Shown here piece by piece: positions 34,753 to 43,401 of a DNA stretch of 64,000 bases. The notes beneath the pieces are model-generated. The model was given only the letters and a program-made list of their open reading frames with translations. It was not told where the DNA came from and made no database searches. Location of the stretch: NCBI RefSeq assembly GCF_004916895.1, contig NZ_SNTZ01000002.1, positions 425,967-489,966 of the forward strand. The letters run 5' to 3'. Source of the DNA: Flagellimonas alvinocaridis (GTDB lineage Bacteria; Bacteroidota; Bacteroidia; Flavobacteriales; Flavobacteriaceae). Both the position numbers and the translations under genes were made by a program. Every line of letters starts with the position of its first letter. Position 1 is the stretch's first letter.

Positions 34753-34989
34753 ATGAGTACTGAAGTCAAAATTTTACATTCATCCTGCTGCGCCACTGCA
34801 TCCCCCATAAGGGCACAAATCGAAAAAATTGCCAGTGAAAACCATCTGGACGTAAACATCACCGAGTTTTCTGACCTCAAGGACACCATGCCCTACGGGG
34901 TCCTTACCTTTCCTGCATTGGTCATTGACGGGAAGGTTTATGACTATAAAAAAGTCAGCAACGACAAGGTGTTATTAGCAATTCTTTAA
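34753..34989 (+). CDS. Small thioredoxin-fold protein with CC motif
   Basis: A 78-residue protein of the redox-active-disulfide/thioredoxin-like group that usually travels with the DUF318-type permease. The active-site strand reads ILHSSCCATA with adjacent Cys12-Cys13 where the longer family has C-x-x-C or CC. FPALVIDGKVY (about 55-65) is the cis-Pro strand and substrate face. No signal peptide is seen, so it is cytoplasmic. It lies 12 nt before the permease gene, suggesting that it hands a thiol-bound substrate or electrons to the permease. Confidence 0.8.
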   Translation: MSTEVKILHSSCCATASPIRAQIEKIASENHLDVNITEFSDLKDTMPYGVLTFPALVIDGKVYDYKKVSNDKVLLAIL

Positions 34990-35001
34990 AACGTTTTTAA
35001 G

Positions 35002-35976
35002 ATGGAAATCTTTACAAAACTGCTTACCCGACTGGCAGACTATGTTGTCCATGTCCTTTTGGGTATTCCTGATACGGATACATTCGGCTCAGCATTACAC
35101 TATTTCATCATTGCCTTTGGCTCTATTTCCATTCTGGTTGTGCTGGTGACCTATGTAATGGGAGTGGTAACAAGCTATTTGCCCATGGAAAAAATCCGGG
35201 ATTATTTGGAGAAACACAAAAAATCAGGTCTTGGGAATGTTGTGGCCTCCTCTTTGGGTGCCTTGACACCTTTTTGCTCGTGTTCTTCCATTCCTTTGTT
35301 CGTGGGAATGATGCAGGTCAGGATCCCACTGGGAATTTCACTTTCCTTCCTCATAACCTCACCCTTGGTGAACGAAATCGCTATTGCCATTTTCTGGTTG
35401 GGCTATGGTTGGAAAGTTACAATAGTGTACCTACTTTCAGGAATCGTCTTGGGGGTGATCGGTGGAATTATCCTGGAAAAGATGGGTATGGCCAAATATG
35501 TGGCAGAATGGCTCAAGGACAATGAATGGAAAGCGCATTCGAGGGAAAAGGATAGCAGAAATTTGCTGAAACGATTTCCTGGAATTCATCGGGAGGCCAT
35601 TCGGACCCTTAAAAACCTTGTCCCCTATATTTTTATAGGAATTGCAATAGGGTCATTTATCCACGGCTATGTCCCCGAGTCATTTTTTGGCACCTATATT
35701 TCAAAATCCAACCCTTTTGCGATTCCCATTGCCGTATTGGTATCGATTCCATTGTACATTGATGCGGTTGGAATCCTGCCCATATTGGATTCGCTCGTTG
35801 ACAAAGGGGTTCCGTTAGGGACGGCCATGGCCTTTATGATGGGTTCGATCGGACTTTCCATCCCCGAAGGCCTGCTGCTCCAAAAAGTGATGCAAAGGCA
35901 GTTGATCATTGCCTTCTTTTCAACTATTGCCATTGGAATGATCATTTCCGGTTATTTGTTCAACCTCCTTTTTTAA
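35002..35976 (+). CDS. DUF318/UPF0718 permease, ArsP-like
   Basis: A 324-residue membrane protein with about eight helices. The signature TPFCSCSSIP (residues 89-98) is the conserved thiol motif of ArsP, the exporter of trivalent methylarsenite and aromatic arsenicals. A repeat-like second half has IPLYIDAVGILP and SIPEGLLL. An amphipathic linker (KDNEWKAHSREKDSRN, about 170-185) separates the halves. Its position in an element with a full ars operon fits a role against organoarsenicals, but other DUF318 permeases are uncharacterised, so substrate is inferred. It is 12 nt from the second sigma factor gene, within one run of genes. Confidence 0.82.
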   Translation: MEIFTKLLTRLADYVVHVLLGIPDTDTFGSALHYFIIAFGSISILVVLVTYVMGVVTSYLPMEKIRDYLEKHKKSGLGNVVASSLGALTPFCSCSSIPLFVGMMQVRIPLGISLSFLITSPLVNEIAIAIFWLGYGWKVTIVYLLSGIVLGVIGGIILEKMGMAKYVAEWLKDNEWKAHSREKDSRNLLKRFPGIHREAIRTLKNLVPYIFIGIAIGSFIHGYVPESFFGTYISKSNPFAIPIAVLVSIPLYIDAVGILPILDSLVDKGVPLGTAMAFMMGSIGLSIPEGLLLQKVMQRQLIIAFFSTIAIGMIISGYLFNLLF

Positions 35977-35988
35977 CAACCTATACTT

Positions 35989-36528
35989 ATGAAATGTGAT
36001 ATATTCAATATTTGGGAAGACCTTCGGACTGATTTAAGGAACTATGTGGGCAAGCGTGTTTACAATGAGCATGATGTTGATGATATAATGCAAACGATTC
36101 TTATCAAGGTCATAACATATTGTGAGAAAAAAAATGACGTAAGATATATAAAGGCTTGGTTATACAGGATTGCACAACATACAATTTTTGACTTTTACAA
36201 GAAGCCAAGAAAGACCACACTTGTTGACCTGGAACAGTTGCACCTGTTTGTTCCGGATGAATATGATGAAAACGTCTTTGTTTGGCTCGATAAGTTTATA
36301 AATGGTCTCCCTATCGACTATTCAACTCCCTTGAGACTTTCGGATATAGAAGGCCTTCCGCAGAAAAGTATTGCCGCGCATCTGGGCTTGACATTATCGG
36401 CAACAAAGTCAAGGATCTTAAGGGCAAGGAAAAAGGTTAGGGCAAAGTTTGATGAATGTGGTGAAGTTGAATATTCTGAAAACCAAATGTGGAGATTTAC
36501 CATTACAAAATCCTGTTGCCTATCATAA
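35989..36528 (+). CDS. Second ECF sigma factor with C-terminal Cys pair
   Basis: A 179-residue ECF sigma factor. Region 2 runs VYNEHDVDDIMQTILIKVITYC...YIKAWLYRIAQHTIFDFYKKPRK, and region 4 has GLPQKSIAAHLGLTLSATKSRILRARKKVRAKF (about residues 120-152). The tail carries Cys in DECGE and ends TKSCCLS (Cys176-Cys177). It is similar in plan to the factor encoded at 34071 and starts 12 nt after the permease stop, making two sigma factors around one permease, again with no anti-sigma gene. It could control the DUF2703 gene that follows after 68 nt. Confidence 0.85.
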   Translation: MKCDIFNIWEDLRTDLRNYVGKRVYNEHDVDDIMQTILIKVITYCEKKNDVRYIKAWLYRIAQHTIFDFYKKPRKTTLVDLEQLHLFVPDEYDENVFVWLDKFINGLPIDYSTPLRLSDIEGLPQKSIAAHLGLTLSATKSRILRARKKVRAKFDECGEVEYSENQMWRFTITKSCCLS

Positions 36529-36596
36529 TTTTGTATAAACCTGCATCCTTTGTCCATTTTCCATGTCTTAGGGGTAAACTTTAATCTTAAAAACGT

Positions 36597-37070
36597 ATGA
36601 ACATGGAAGTAAAGACAAAAAATGCATTGAGAGTGACCCTTTTTCAAGTGGGAATGCCAACAACTGGGGAAGGTACTTGCTCAGCCTGTGATTCTGTTCA
36701 AGGTGTATTGCTATCGGCGATTCAAGAAGTTCAAGAACTCTTTGATCATTTGAACTGCGAAATCTTGTTCAGTTCAACCATGATTAAAACGATAGAGGAA
36801 GCCGAAAAAGCCCATATTGTTGCTTCCCCTACCATAAGGGTCGGCAACCTCGATTTCCATCCTGAACATTTGGAAGACAGTCCGGAAGCCAGGGAATGGG
36901 TTTGGAATGGAGCTACAATGGGAGAACCCAATAAAGAAATCTTAATCGAGGTATTGCTCAAAGGCTATTTTGAACCCAAAAATGACCATGGGGAAATAAC
37001 CTTGTCCCCTTACATTCTAAAACACTTAAAAGGAGAAGTGACCGCGGATTCCAACTGCGGATGCCATTGA
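36597..37070 (+). CDS. DUF2703-like thiol protein
   Basis: A 157-residue protein that resembles the DUF2703 family. The N-terminal strand is followed by GTCSACDSVQGVL (about residues 23-35, a C-x-x-C motif), then a helix, and SPTIRVGNLDFHPEHL (about 79-94), giving a thioredoxin-like alpha/beta order. The C-terminus ends SNCGCH with two more Cys. A second in-frame ATG 6 nt later is also possible. It ends the sigma-permease module. The C-x-x-C and terminal thiols suggest redox or metalloid binding. No enzyme activity is known to me for the family. Confidence 0.75.
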   Translation: MNMEVKTKNALRVTLFQVGMPTTGEGTCSACDSVQGVLLSAIQEVQELFDHLNCEILFSSTMIKTIEEAEKAHIVASPTIRVGNLDFHPEHLEDSPEAREWVWNGATMGEPNKEILIEVLLKGYFEPKNDHGEITLSPYILKHLKGEVTADSNCGCH

Positions 37071-37638
37071 TGAATGATTGGGTGAACCGCCTTAGGTTCT
37101 GTTAGATGAGATTTACCTCATACAAGAAAAGACCTTATTAAGCTCATCGGAAACGATGGGCTTTTGTTTTACCTATTTTTTGAATTTGGCAATCTTCCCA
37201 GTAGTATTTCATTACCGTTCAATACCCCAATGCCGTATCGTCCCCTCGTTTGTCCGCCCCGCCCTCAAATAAGTCATTTTCAGGACTAGGACGGCGGATA
37301 CGCTTCCCATAACCTAGGTTCGTGCCTGATTGATATTGTAGCCTTTGGTTTTTAGGGTTCTATGGGTTTTCAAAGAAAAACCTTCGGTTTCAAACATGCG
37401 TACAAGGGATATCCATCTAAGGTTTGGAACTATAATACCCTTATGGGCCTTCTGGAGGGGTAGATTTCTTTTTTATCTTCCAATAGTTTTCGAAAGATAA
37501 GCCCGCAAATGGTTTGTCGGACAAGGGACGGCATAAAGCCGTTCCCCTGTCACTTTTTATTCCGTTTCCTTGCCACTCCAAAAATTTGTCTTCCGCTTGG
37601 TTTCCGCTCAAATATTGTTTAACCAAAATCCAAAGATC
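37071..37638 (+). other. Intergenic region with element-specific hairpin before parB-like gene
   Basis: No convincing gene is seen in these 568 bp. The right part contains a member of the hairpin repeat family (37520-37551) and ATTCCGTTTCCTTGCC, a string shared in part with the region at 57408-57420. The left part is low in coding signal and has several short A/T runs. The parB-like gene could also be read from TTG at 37570, but its conserved part begins later. Confidence 0.5.
37520..37551 (+). repeat. Element hairpin repeat, copy 1
   Basis: GACAAGGGACGGC, a 5-nt ATAAA loop and GCCGTTCCCCTGTC form a near-perfect inverted repeat, followed by ACTTTTTATTCC. The ACGGCATAAAGCCGT core and flanks recur at 46446 and, shortened, at 57377. 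The T-rich 3' side would let it work as a terminator. Confidence 0.75.
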
Positions 37639-39435
37639 ATGGAAGCACAAACAAAGAAGAGAGCGACACGTAAAGCAGGTAACAACCAAGGTTCAAAGTC
37701 GGAACAAACCAAAACTGTGGAGAAGGTGGAAAACGTTCCACAGATCCAGTTGTTGGGAATCGATTCGGTTTTCCCGGACCCAGACCAACCCCGAAAAACC
37801 TTTGATGAGCAAAGTCTCAATCATTTGGAACAGAGCATTGCCGAACATGGGGTGCTGCAGCCGATCACCGTACGAAAATCCGACGAAGGTTTTATCATCG
37901 TCATGGGTGAGCGAAGGTATCGTGCCAGTAAATTGGCAGGATTGACCACTATCCCTGCCATGGTAAGGGACTATAGGGACACTGAGATTCTGGAGGTCCA
38001 GATCATCGAGAACCTACAGCGCAAGGATGTGGAACCCACGGAGGAGGCCGAGGCCATCCAATTTTTGTTGGATCGTTACGAACCCGGGGAGATTGCAAAA
38101 CGTCTGGGCCGATCTGAGAACTATATCCGGCAACGCATCAAGTTGGCAGGATTGATCGAGGGATTCAAGGCCTTTATCCGCAGTGGGGAAATGACCCTCT
38201 CCCTAGGGGTGGCCGTGGCCCTTTTTGAACCCGGAGAACAACTGATGCTGTTGGAAAGCCTAGAAGACGAATTCCAGGAACATCGGATCAAACGGATGAT
38301 CGAAAGCCGCACCTTCGATCTGTCCAAAGCCCCTTTTGGGTTGTCGGATAAGACGTTGCTTCCCAAAGCCGGGGCTTGCCATACCTGTCCCTTCAATGCT
38401 GCCAATCAGGGCAATTTGTTCGGTGATGGGAAGATGGTCTGTACCCGGACCTCCTGTTTTGAGAACAAAAAGACCAAGACCTTTATGCAGCTATTGAAAA
38501 GCGTGAAAAAGGAAGGATTGAAACTGGTGCCCAACATCAACAAATACCGGGTGGACGAGGAACGCAACCAATGGGTCATGGCCCAAATGGAAAAGGAGGG
38601 CCTAGCGGTGCATTTGACCAATGGGCTGGACATTTTAAAGGAGCCCATAGAACCTACCATGAATCACATTAGGGAGGAGCACCGACACTATGAATATACC
38701 GAGGAAGAGTTGGGTGAATTCCTGAAAGAGGCCCTGGAATCCTTCACGGAGGAAAAGGAGGCATGGGACAAGGCCGTGGACCTTGGATTTGAAAAGGGTA
38801 TCCTGCTGGAAACGGACACCTATTTGACCCGGCCGGTATTTGTGAAGGTCAGGGAAGAAACCCATAGTGGAAGTTCAGGTACCAAGGCCTTGGAGCAACG
38901 CAAAATGTCCGAGTGTACCCCGGAGGAGCAGATCATCAAGATCAATACACGGGAATTGCGGAAAAAACAGATCGAGAACAACAACCAGTTCAAGGAAGTC
39001 GTGGACATGATACGTGAGACCGATTATATCAACCTGAAAAAGCCTTTGTCCACGGATGAAATGGTGGCCATTGCCATTTCCCTGTTCGAGAACAACATCG
39101 GGTATTATAGCCAAAGGGAACATTTTGGGGAATTCTTCGGCGAGGATTCCAAGTTATCCGATGGGGAACGGGTGGCCCGGTTCAAACAGGGTTTCAAAAA
39201 GGAGACCTTGTATAAACTGCTCCGGTTCCTGTTGACCCGACAGGTACACCTTGGGGAAAGCAACCACTCCAATGATTTGACCAACCGATCCTTTTATGTG
39301 GCAATGCAATCCTTTTACAAGGAGAAGATTTTGGGAATCGAAAAATCCTATACTGAAAAGCGTCAAAAACGGGAGGAACGGATCAAGGAAAGGGTGGCCA
39401 GTTTAGAACGGCAGGCCAAAATATTGGAGGGATAG
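37639..39435 (+). CDS. ParB/RepB/Spo0J-like DNA-binding protein of the mobile element
   Basis: A 598-residue ParB-family protein. After a basic start (MEAQTKKRATRKAGN) comes the ParB nuclease-fold domain with DPDQPRKTFDEQSL, HGVLQPITVR and VMGERRYRASKLAG (about residues 44-100). This is followed by the helix-turn-helix segment IAKRLGRSENYIRQRIKLAGLI (about 153-175). A Cys cluster CHTCPFN...CTRTSCF (about 247-275) could bind zinc. The C-terminal 300 residues are long and charged. No parA gene is adjacent. ICE-borne ParB-like proteins of this size act in maintenance or regulation rather than chromosome partition. The start at 37639 is the first ATG ahead of the domain. Confidence 0.85.
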   Translation: MEAQTKKRATRKAGNNQGSKSEQTKTVEKVENVPQIQLLGIDSVFPDPDQPRKTFDEQSLNHLEQSIAEHGVLQPITVRKSDEGFIIVMGERRYRASKLAGLTTIPAMVRDYRDTEILEVQIIENLQRKDVEPTEEAEAIQFLLDRYEPGEIAKRLGRSENYIRQRIKLAGLIEGFKAFIRSGEMTLSLGVAVALFEPGEQLMLLESLEDEFQEHRIKRMIESRTFDLSKAPFGLSDKTLLPKAGACHTCPFNAANQGNLFGDGKMVCTRTSCFENKKTKTFMQLLKSVKKEGLKLVPNINKYRVDEERNQWVMAQMEKEGLAVHLTNGLDILKEPIEPTMNHIREEHRHYEYTEEELGEFLKEALESFTEEKEAWDKAVDLGFEKGILLETDTYLTRPVFVKVREETHSGSSGTKALEQRKMSECTPEEQIIKINTRELRKKQIENNNQFKEVVDMIRETDYINLKKPLSTDEMVAIAISLFENNIGYYSQREHFGEFFGEDSKLSDGERVARFKQGFKKETLYKLLRFLLTRQVHLGESNHSNDLTNRSFYVAMQSFYKEKILGIEKSYTEKRQKREERIKERVASLERQAKILEG

Positions 39436-39456
39436 GGCTTCCAAATGGTACAAAAG

Positions 39457-39483
39457 AAGGGTTCGGGAAAGCGAACCCTTTTT
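39457..39483 (+). terminator. Rho-independent terminator after the parB-like gene
   Basis: Perfect 9-bp arms AAGGGTTCG (39457-39465) and CGAACCCTT (39472-39480) with loop GGAAAG and a following T-run, 22 nt past the stop. Confidence 0.85.
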
Positions 39484-39564
39484 ATTTTGGTCGAACCATG
39501 CCGGTGTCCTACCACAGATAGGGATTTGAATAGTTAGGGAACCCAAACTGGGTCAGGTTACCCA

Positions 39565-41112
39565 TCAACCTTGGAAAATACTTTGGAATGAATCTTCAAT
39601 TTCCTGGATTTCAGCATCTGTCAATTCCGCAAATTCCTTTTCCCTTCTTTTTTTGGACAATATACCTTCATTCTGGTTCAGAAACTTGATCAAAAGATCG
39701 ACTTTGGTATCCGGTAAGGTCACACGGGCATTGATAAGGTTTGTCATCCGATCGTATTTTTCCAAATAGTCCAATTCTTCCGGTATGATCCTTTCAATGG
39801 TCTCTTCCACACAGGTATACAGGAATTCCGCTTGTTTGGTCAAATCAAAGTACCGGTATAGATCAATGGTTTCGTTCAGGATATCGATGTTATGGTCTTG
39901 TGTTTCCTCCCATTCGATCAAATCGACCCTTGGCGAGGAAAAATGCTCCAGAATATCCTGATATTCATCAATCCGTTCCAGAATGGCAGAGGATATGGGG
40001 AATATCATACCTCTCTTGGTATACCCCATCCGGGTAAGCAAATGGTGGATGATATAGCGATGTATCCTCCCGTTGCCATCGGATAGGGGATGGATAAAAA
40101 CAAAGCCAAATGCGATGGTGGCCGCGGCCAATACAGGATTGTACCGAGACTTCTGCAACAGCTCGTTCGTGCCGAACAACCCTTGCATCAAAAGAGGAAG
40201 GTCCTTGGCCTTGGCAGAGATGTGGTCGGGCAAGGGGGAGAGGGTCTCCCTATCGTGCTCCCCAATAAAGCCTTCCCCGGTCCTGATGCCCATATGCCTC
40301 AGTTTTTTGTTGCCGATGACAATATGCTGTAACCGTTCGATCTCCTGTATGCCCAAAGGGGACTTGCCCGATTGGCCTATGGCTTTTCCCCAATTCCTTG
40401 CCCGCATGCTCGGGGGATGTTCCCCTTCTATGGCAAAGGATGCCTTCGAGTCCTTCAACAATAAAAAAGCAGCGGTCCTTCGAATAAGATCCTTGTCCCG
40501 TTTGCCCAATCCCTTTTCGATGGTTTCAGATAGGTCCTTGGCAATATACCCATCCAGTTTTGCCGTCCGTCGGATCATCGGGCAGTACCCCGGGACCCCG
40601 GGCAGGTTGTTCTTGACGCGATGCCGTGTGGAATTCTCGGGCTCGGCCGTATATTGTAGGTTGGGGTCCACCACCGTTACATAAGTGCCCTTGTTCAGGT
40701 TCGGTACGTCAAGGGTTATTCCGGTCAGCCATTCGTATAGAAACCACGCCCTTCTAGTGTATTGCCCCGTGGGCTCCTCTTCCAACATTTGGTGTATGAT
40801 GGCATCCCCGGTCAACTCGAAAAACCTTTTGAGGAGATATAGGTCCAAGGGCTCGTATTTAAGGGCAAAGACCAAATGGCTTTTCAGGTCGTCCTTGGGT
40901 TTGTGCCTTATGGTGAACACTTGCCATTGGTCCGTATCGTAGCGTTGGTGCTTCTCCGTTGCCATGGCCAATATATCAGGCAGGGGAACCGCTACATCAA
41001 ATTGATTCTCCATTGTGGCAATCAAAAGGGACTGACCTACCAAGAAACCTTCCTCAGGTAAGGTGCGGCCATGAAAAACCGTTATTTTCTGTGAAAAATC
41101 ATTATTTTTCAT
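39565..41112 (-). CDS. Fic family protein (AMPylator-type), self-inhibited class II
   Basis: A 515-residue Fic protein. The catalytic motif is HPLSDGNGRIHR (residues 341-352), with the usual Phe replaced by Leu-Ser. The inhibitory helix signature S-x-x-x-E-G is present as SFAIEG (225-230), so Glu229 should block ATP binding in cis. The N-terminal GRTLPEEGFLVG and VFTIRHKPKDDLKSHLVFALKYE (to about 87) is a conserved domain of this Fic subgroup and supports the start at 41112. The C-terminus continues in helical segments. Fic enzymes transfer AMP or another nucleotide to a target protein. No separate antitoxin is adjacent. A duplicated repeat array covers its promoter and first codons. Confidence 0.9.
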   Translation of the reverse strand: MKNNDFSQKITVFHGRTLPEEGFLVGQSLLIATMENQFDVAVPLPDILAMATEKHQRYDTDQWQVFTIRHKPKDDLKSHLVFALKYEPLDLYLLKRFFELTGDAIIHQMLEEEPTGQYTRRAWFLYEWLTGITLDVPNLNKGTYVTVVDPNLQYTAEPENSTRHRVKNNLPGVPGYCPMIRRTAKLDGYIAKDLSETIEKGLGKRDKDLIRRTAAFLLLKDSKASFAIEGEHPPSMRARNWGKAIGQSGKSPLGIQEIERLQHIVIGNKKLRHMGIRTGEGFIGEHDRETLSPLPDHISAKAKDLPLLMQGLFGTNELLQKSRYNPVLAAATIAFGFVFIHPLSDGNGRIHRYIIHHLLTRMGYTKRGMIFPISSAILERIDEYQDILEHFSSPRVDLIEWEETQDHNIDILNETIDLYRYFDLTKQAEFLYTCVEETIERIIPEELDYLEKYDRMTNLINARVTLPDTKVDLLIKFLNQNEGILSKKRREKEFAELTDAEIQEIEDSFQSIFQG

Positions 41113-41210
41113 ATGATGACGTGAAATATAATGACAAATATACCATGAAAAACAATTACTTGGCGTGAAAAACGATGATTTTTATATATTTTTCATGAAA
41201 TATAAGTACA
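41071..41210. repeat. Duplicated repeat array over the fic start and promoter
   Basis: Six TGAAA-headed repeats start at 41072, 41092, 41122, 41146, 41166 and 41196, giving spacings 20-30-24-20-30. The array is thus a 74-bp unit present twice. Members 1, 2, 4 and 5 share a 17-bp form such as TGAAAAATCATTATTTT; members 3 and 6 share TGAAATATAA. The first two fall inside the first 14 fic codons and the others surround its -7 box, as expected for an autoregulatory operator. Confidence 0.8.
41135..41142 (-). promoter_or_regulatory. Candidate -7 box of fic
   Basis: TATATTTG on the minus strand fits TAnnTTTG and ends 22 nt before the fic start. The -33 region has no clear TTG at standard spacing. 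Repeat copies flank it on both sides. Confidence 0.5.
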
Positions 41211-41313
41211 TCTGTCTGGGTTGACCGTTGAAGATCTTGCACTTCCGGGGCTAGCGAACCCTTAATGGGGGATATTCCCTGTCCGTACCCATGAACATGG
41301 TCAAAAGGAAAGG

Positions 41314-42069
41314 TCAATAGGGTATGGACACCTCTTCGTAGTCCACTTTTTCAATGATGCCCGGATAGTTGGAATCCACACTTCTACTATAGAGGTCCTT
41401 GGTGACGGGATAGGCTTCCAGATCACCTTCCCATAGATCGTCATCGATAAGATCTTGAACATCTGATTTATTGTTGCCGTTATGTAACCAAGCATCCAAG
41501 TTTTCATCATCAATGATGACGGGTCGCCTTTTCTTTTCATTGTGGATTTCCTCGAACATGGGGGTGGCGTCCTTGGTGAGTACGGCAAAGATCCTCCGTC
41601 CATCGGCCGTGTTGGTATAGATGCCCGCTAGGTATATGGGGTCGCCGTTCTTTCTATGGAAATAAAACGGAACTTTAAAATCCTTTCCCTTGACTTTCAC
41701 TTTCGTATTGTGTGGTTCGAAGAATCCGTCCACGGGAATGATACAGCGTTGGTGCTCCCAACAGTACCGGTACACGAAGTGGTCAAAGAGCTTTTCGGAT
41801 TTGGCATTCAGTCCCCCAAAGGTTTTTGGGTTCTTGAAATACTCCGTGTAATTTTCCTGCTTTTCCTTTGGGGGCATGATGCCCCACATCGCAGGGAGCA
41901 TATTGTAGGGCTCTTCCTGGCCCAAAGTCCACATCACAGGATGGCTCCAGCCGTTGGCGTGGAAATAAATGAGTTCCAGGTCGGTGTCCAGGTCACCGTA
42001 CATGGCCTTGACAGAAAGGAGTTTTTCCAGCTCCTTCCGTTCCCGGGTCTGTCTGGTCGAGTAACACAT
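41314..42069 (-). CDS. SOS-response-associated peptidase (SRAP; YedK/HMCES family)
   Basis: A 251-residue SRAP protein, which forms a covalent link with abasic sites in single-stranded DNA. After Met removal Cys2 (MCYSTR) is the catalytic nucleophile. RCIIPVDGFFEPH (about residues 113-125) carries the active-site Glu, and FAVLTKDATPMFEEIHNEKKRRPVII (about 168-193) the conserved His, here in H-x5-RP rather than the usual HxRMP form. It is divergent from the polymerase pair at 42186, forming a damage-response cassette on the element. The 116-bp gap between them holds the polymerase promoter. Confidence 0.92.
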   Translation of the reverse strand: MCYSTRQTRERKELEKLLSVKAMYGDLDTDLELIYFHANGWSHPVMWTLGQEEPYNMLPAMWGIMPPKEKQENYTEYFKNPKTFGGLNAKSEKLFDHFVYRYCWEHQRCIIPVDGFFEPHNTKVKVKGKDFKVPFYFHRKNGDPIYLAGIYTNTADGRRIFAVLTKDATPMFEEIHNEKKRRPVIIDDENLDAWLHNGNNKSDVQDLIDDDLWEGDLEAYPVTKDLYSRSVDSNYPGIIEKVDYEEVSIPY

Positions 42070-42116
42070 GTTGAGGTTGAATTATGCCGTATTAAGATAG
42101 GCAAAATTGTTAAAGT

Positions 42117-42148
42117 TTTGAAACGGGTTGTTTCTTTCCGTACATTTG
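42117..42148 (+). promoter_or_regulatory. Promoter of the Y-family polymerase-dnaE pair
   Basis: TTTG (42117-42120), a 20-nt spacer and TACATTTG (42141-42148) match the Bacteroidota consensus at both boxes. It lies 37 nt before the start at 42186. I see no clear LexA-type palindrome. Confidence 0.65.
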
Positions 42149-42185
42149 GATATTTTCCAAATTATAGGAATAAATCCAACATTTT

Positions 42186-43400
42186 ATGAAACCCACCATT
42201 CTCCATATCGATCTGGATACCTTCTTCGTCTCCTGTGAACGACTACTGGACAGCCGTCTGATGAAGCGGCCCCTCTTGGTCGGTGGGTTGGGGGACAGAG
42301 GGGTGGTCGCGGCCTGTAGCTATGAGACCCGGCGTTTTGGGGTGCATTCAGGGATGCCCATGAAAGTGGCCCGGAGGTTGTGTCCGGAGGCCACTGTGAT
42401 TAAGGGCAATGCAGGGACCTATATGAAGTTCTCGGACAATGTGACCGAGATTATCAAGGAGAGTGTCCCGGTCTTTGAAAAGGCCAGTGTGGACGAGTTC
42501 TATGCCGACCTTTCCGGGATGGACCGTTTCTTTGGCTGTTACAAATACGCCTCGGAAATTCGACAACGGATCTTGAGGGAAACGGGATTGCCTATTTCCT
42601 TTGGACTCTCCCAGAACAAGGTGGTCTCCAAAGTGGCCACCGGGGAGGCCAAGCCCAACAACCAGATGAAGATCGATCTTGGACTGGAGAAAGAGTTCCT
42701 GGCGCCTTTACACATTCGTAAACTGCCCTCCGTGGGGGAGAAAACCTATGGGCTTTTGTCCAATATGGGGGTGACTACCATACAGACCGTACAGCAACTG
42801 CCCTTGGAGATGCTGGAAAGCGCCTTTGGGTTGCATGGACGGACCATCTGGATGCGGGCCCAGGGGCTGGACAATTCCCCCTTGCTCCCGTTTCATGAAC
42901 GGAAGTCCATTTCTACGGAACGTACCTATGGAAAGGATACCACCGATATGGTCAAACTGGAGACCACCTTGTTCGCCATGGCCGAGAACCTGGCCTACCA
43001 ACTCCGAAGGGCCAATAAGATGACGGGCTGTGTGAGTGTGAAGATCCGGTACAGTGATTTCAAGACCTACACCAAGCAGAAACGGGTTCCCTATACTTCT
43101 GCGGACCATGTGTTGGTACCCTTGGTGAAGGAACTCTTTACCTCCCTTTATGACCGAAGGATGCTCATCCGACTCGTGGGTGTCAACTACAGTCATATCG
43201 TAGGGGGGCATTACCAGATCGACCTGTTCGCGGATGACGAAAAACTGCTCAACCTCTATCAGGCCATGGATCGTGTACGGAATCGATTTGGGGAATCCAG
43301 TTTGATGCGGGCCTCGGCCATGGGGGCCCATAGTATAGGAAGAGGCGGAAACCCCTTTGACGGACAACCACCCATCTTATTGGCCCATAGACAACAATAG
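42186..43400 (+). CDS. Y-family translesion DNA polymerase (DinB/Pol IV-like)
   Basis: A 404-residue Y-family polymerase that copies past damaged bases. The catalytic carboxylates are present: HIDLDTFFVSCE (Asp9, Asp11) and KASVDEFYADLSG (about residues 100-112). YETRRFGVHSGMPM is the incoming-nucleotide loop, and ISFGLSQNKVVSKVAT plus LPSVGEKTYGLL (helix-hairpin-helix, about 182-193) follow. The little-finger domain runs to about 340. It is thus an active polymerase, unlike ImuB, which lacks the carboxylates. It stops 1 nt before the start of the DnaE-type gene, so the two are co-translated. Confidence 0.92.
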   Translation: MKPTILHIDLDTFFVSCERLLDSRLMKRPLLVGGLGDRGVVAACSYETRRFGVHSGMPMKVARRLCPEATVIKGNAGTYMKFSDNVTEIIKESVPVFEKASVDEFYADLSGMDRFFGCYKYASEIRQRILRETGLPISFGLSQNKVVSKVATGEAKPNNQMKIDLGLEKEFLAPLHIRKLPSVGEKTYGLLSNMGVTTIQTVQQLPLEMLESAFGLHGRTIWMRAQGLDNSPLLPFHERKSISTERTYGKDTTDMVKLETTLFAMAENLAYQLRRANKMTGCVSVKIRYSDFKTYTKQKRVPYTSADHVLVPLVKELFTSLYDRRMLIRLVGVNYSHIVGGHYQIDLFADDEKLLNLYQAMDRVRNRFGESSLMRASAMGAHSIGRGGNPFDGQPPILLAHRQQ

Positions 43401-43401
43401 C

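Noticed and set aside
43357..43401. Earlier start for the DnaE-type gene inside the Y-family polymerase gene
   Set aside because: The 15 extra residues precede the PHP domain start and overlap the upstream gene; ATG at 43402 directly after the upstream stop fits better.
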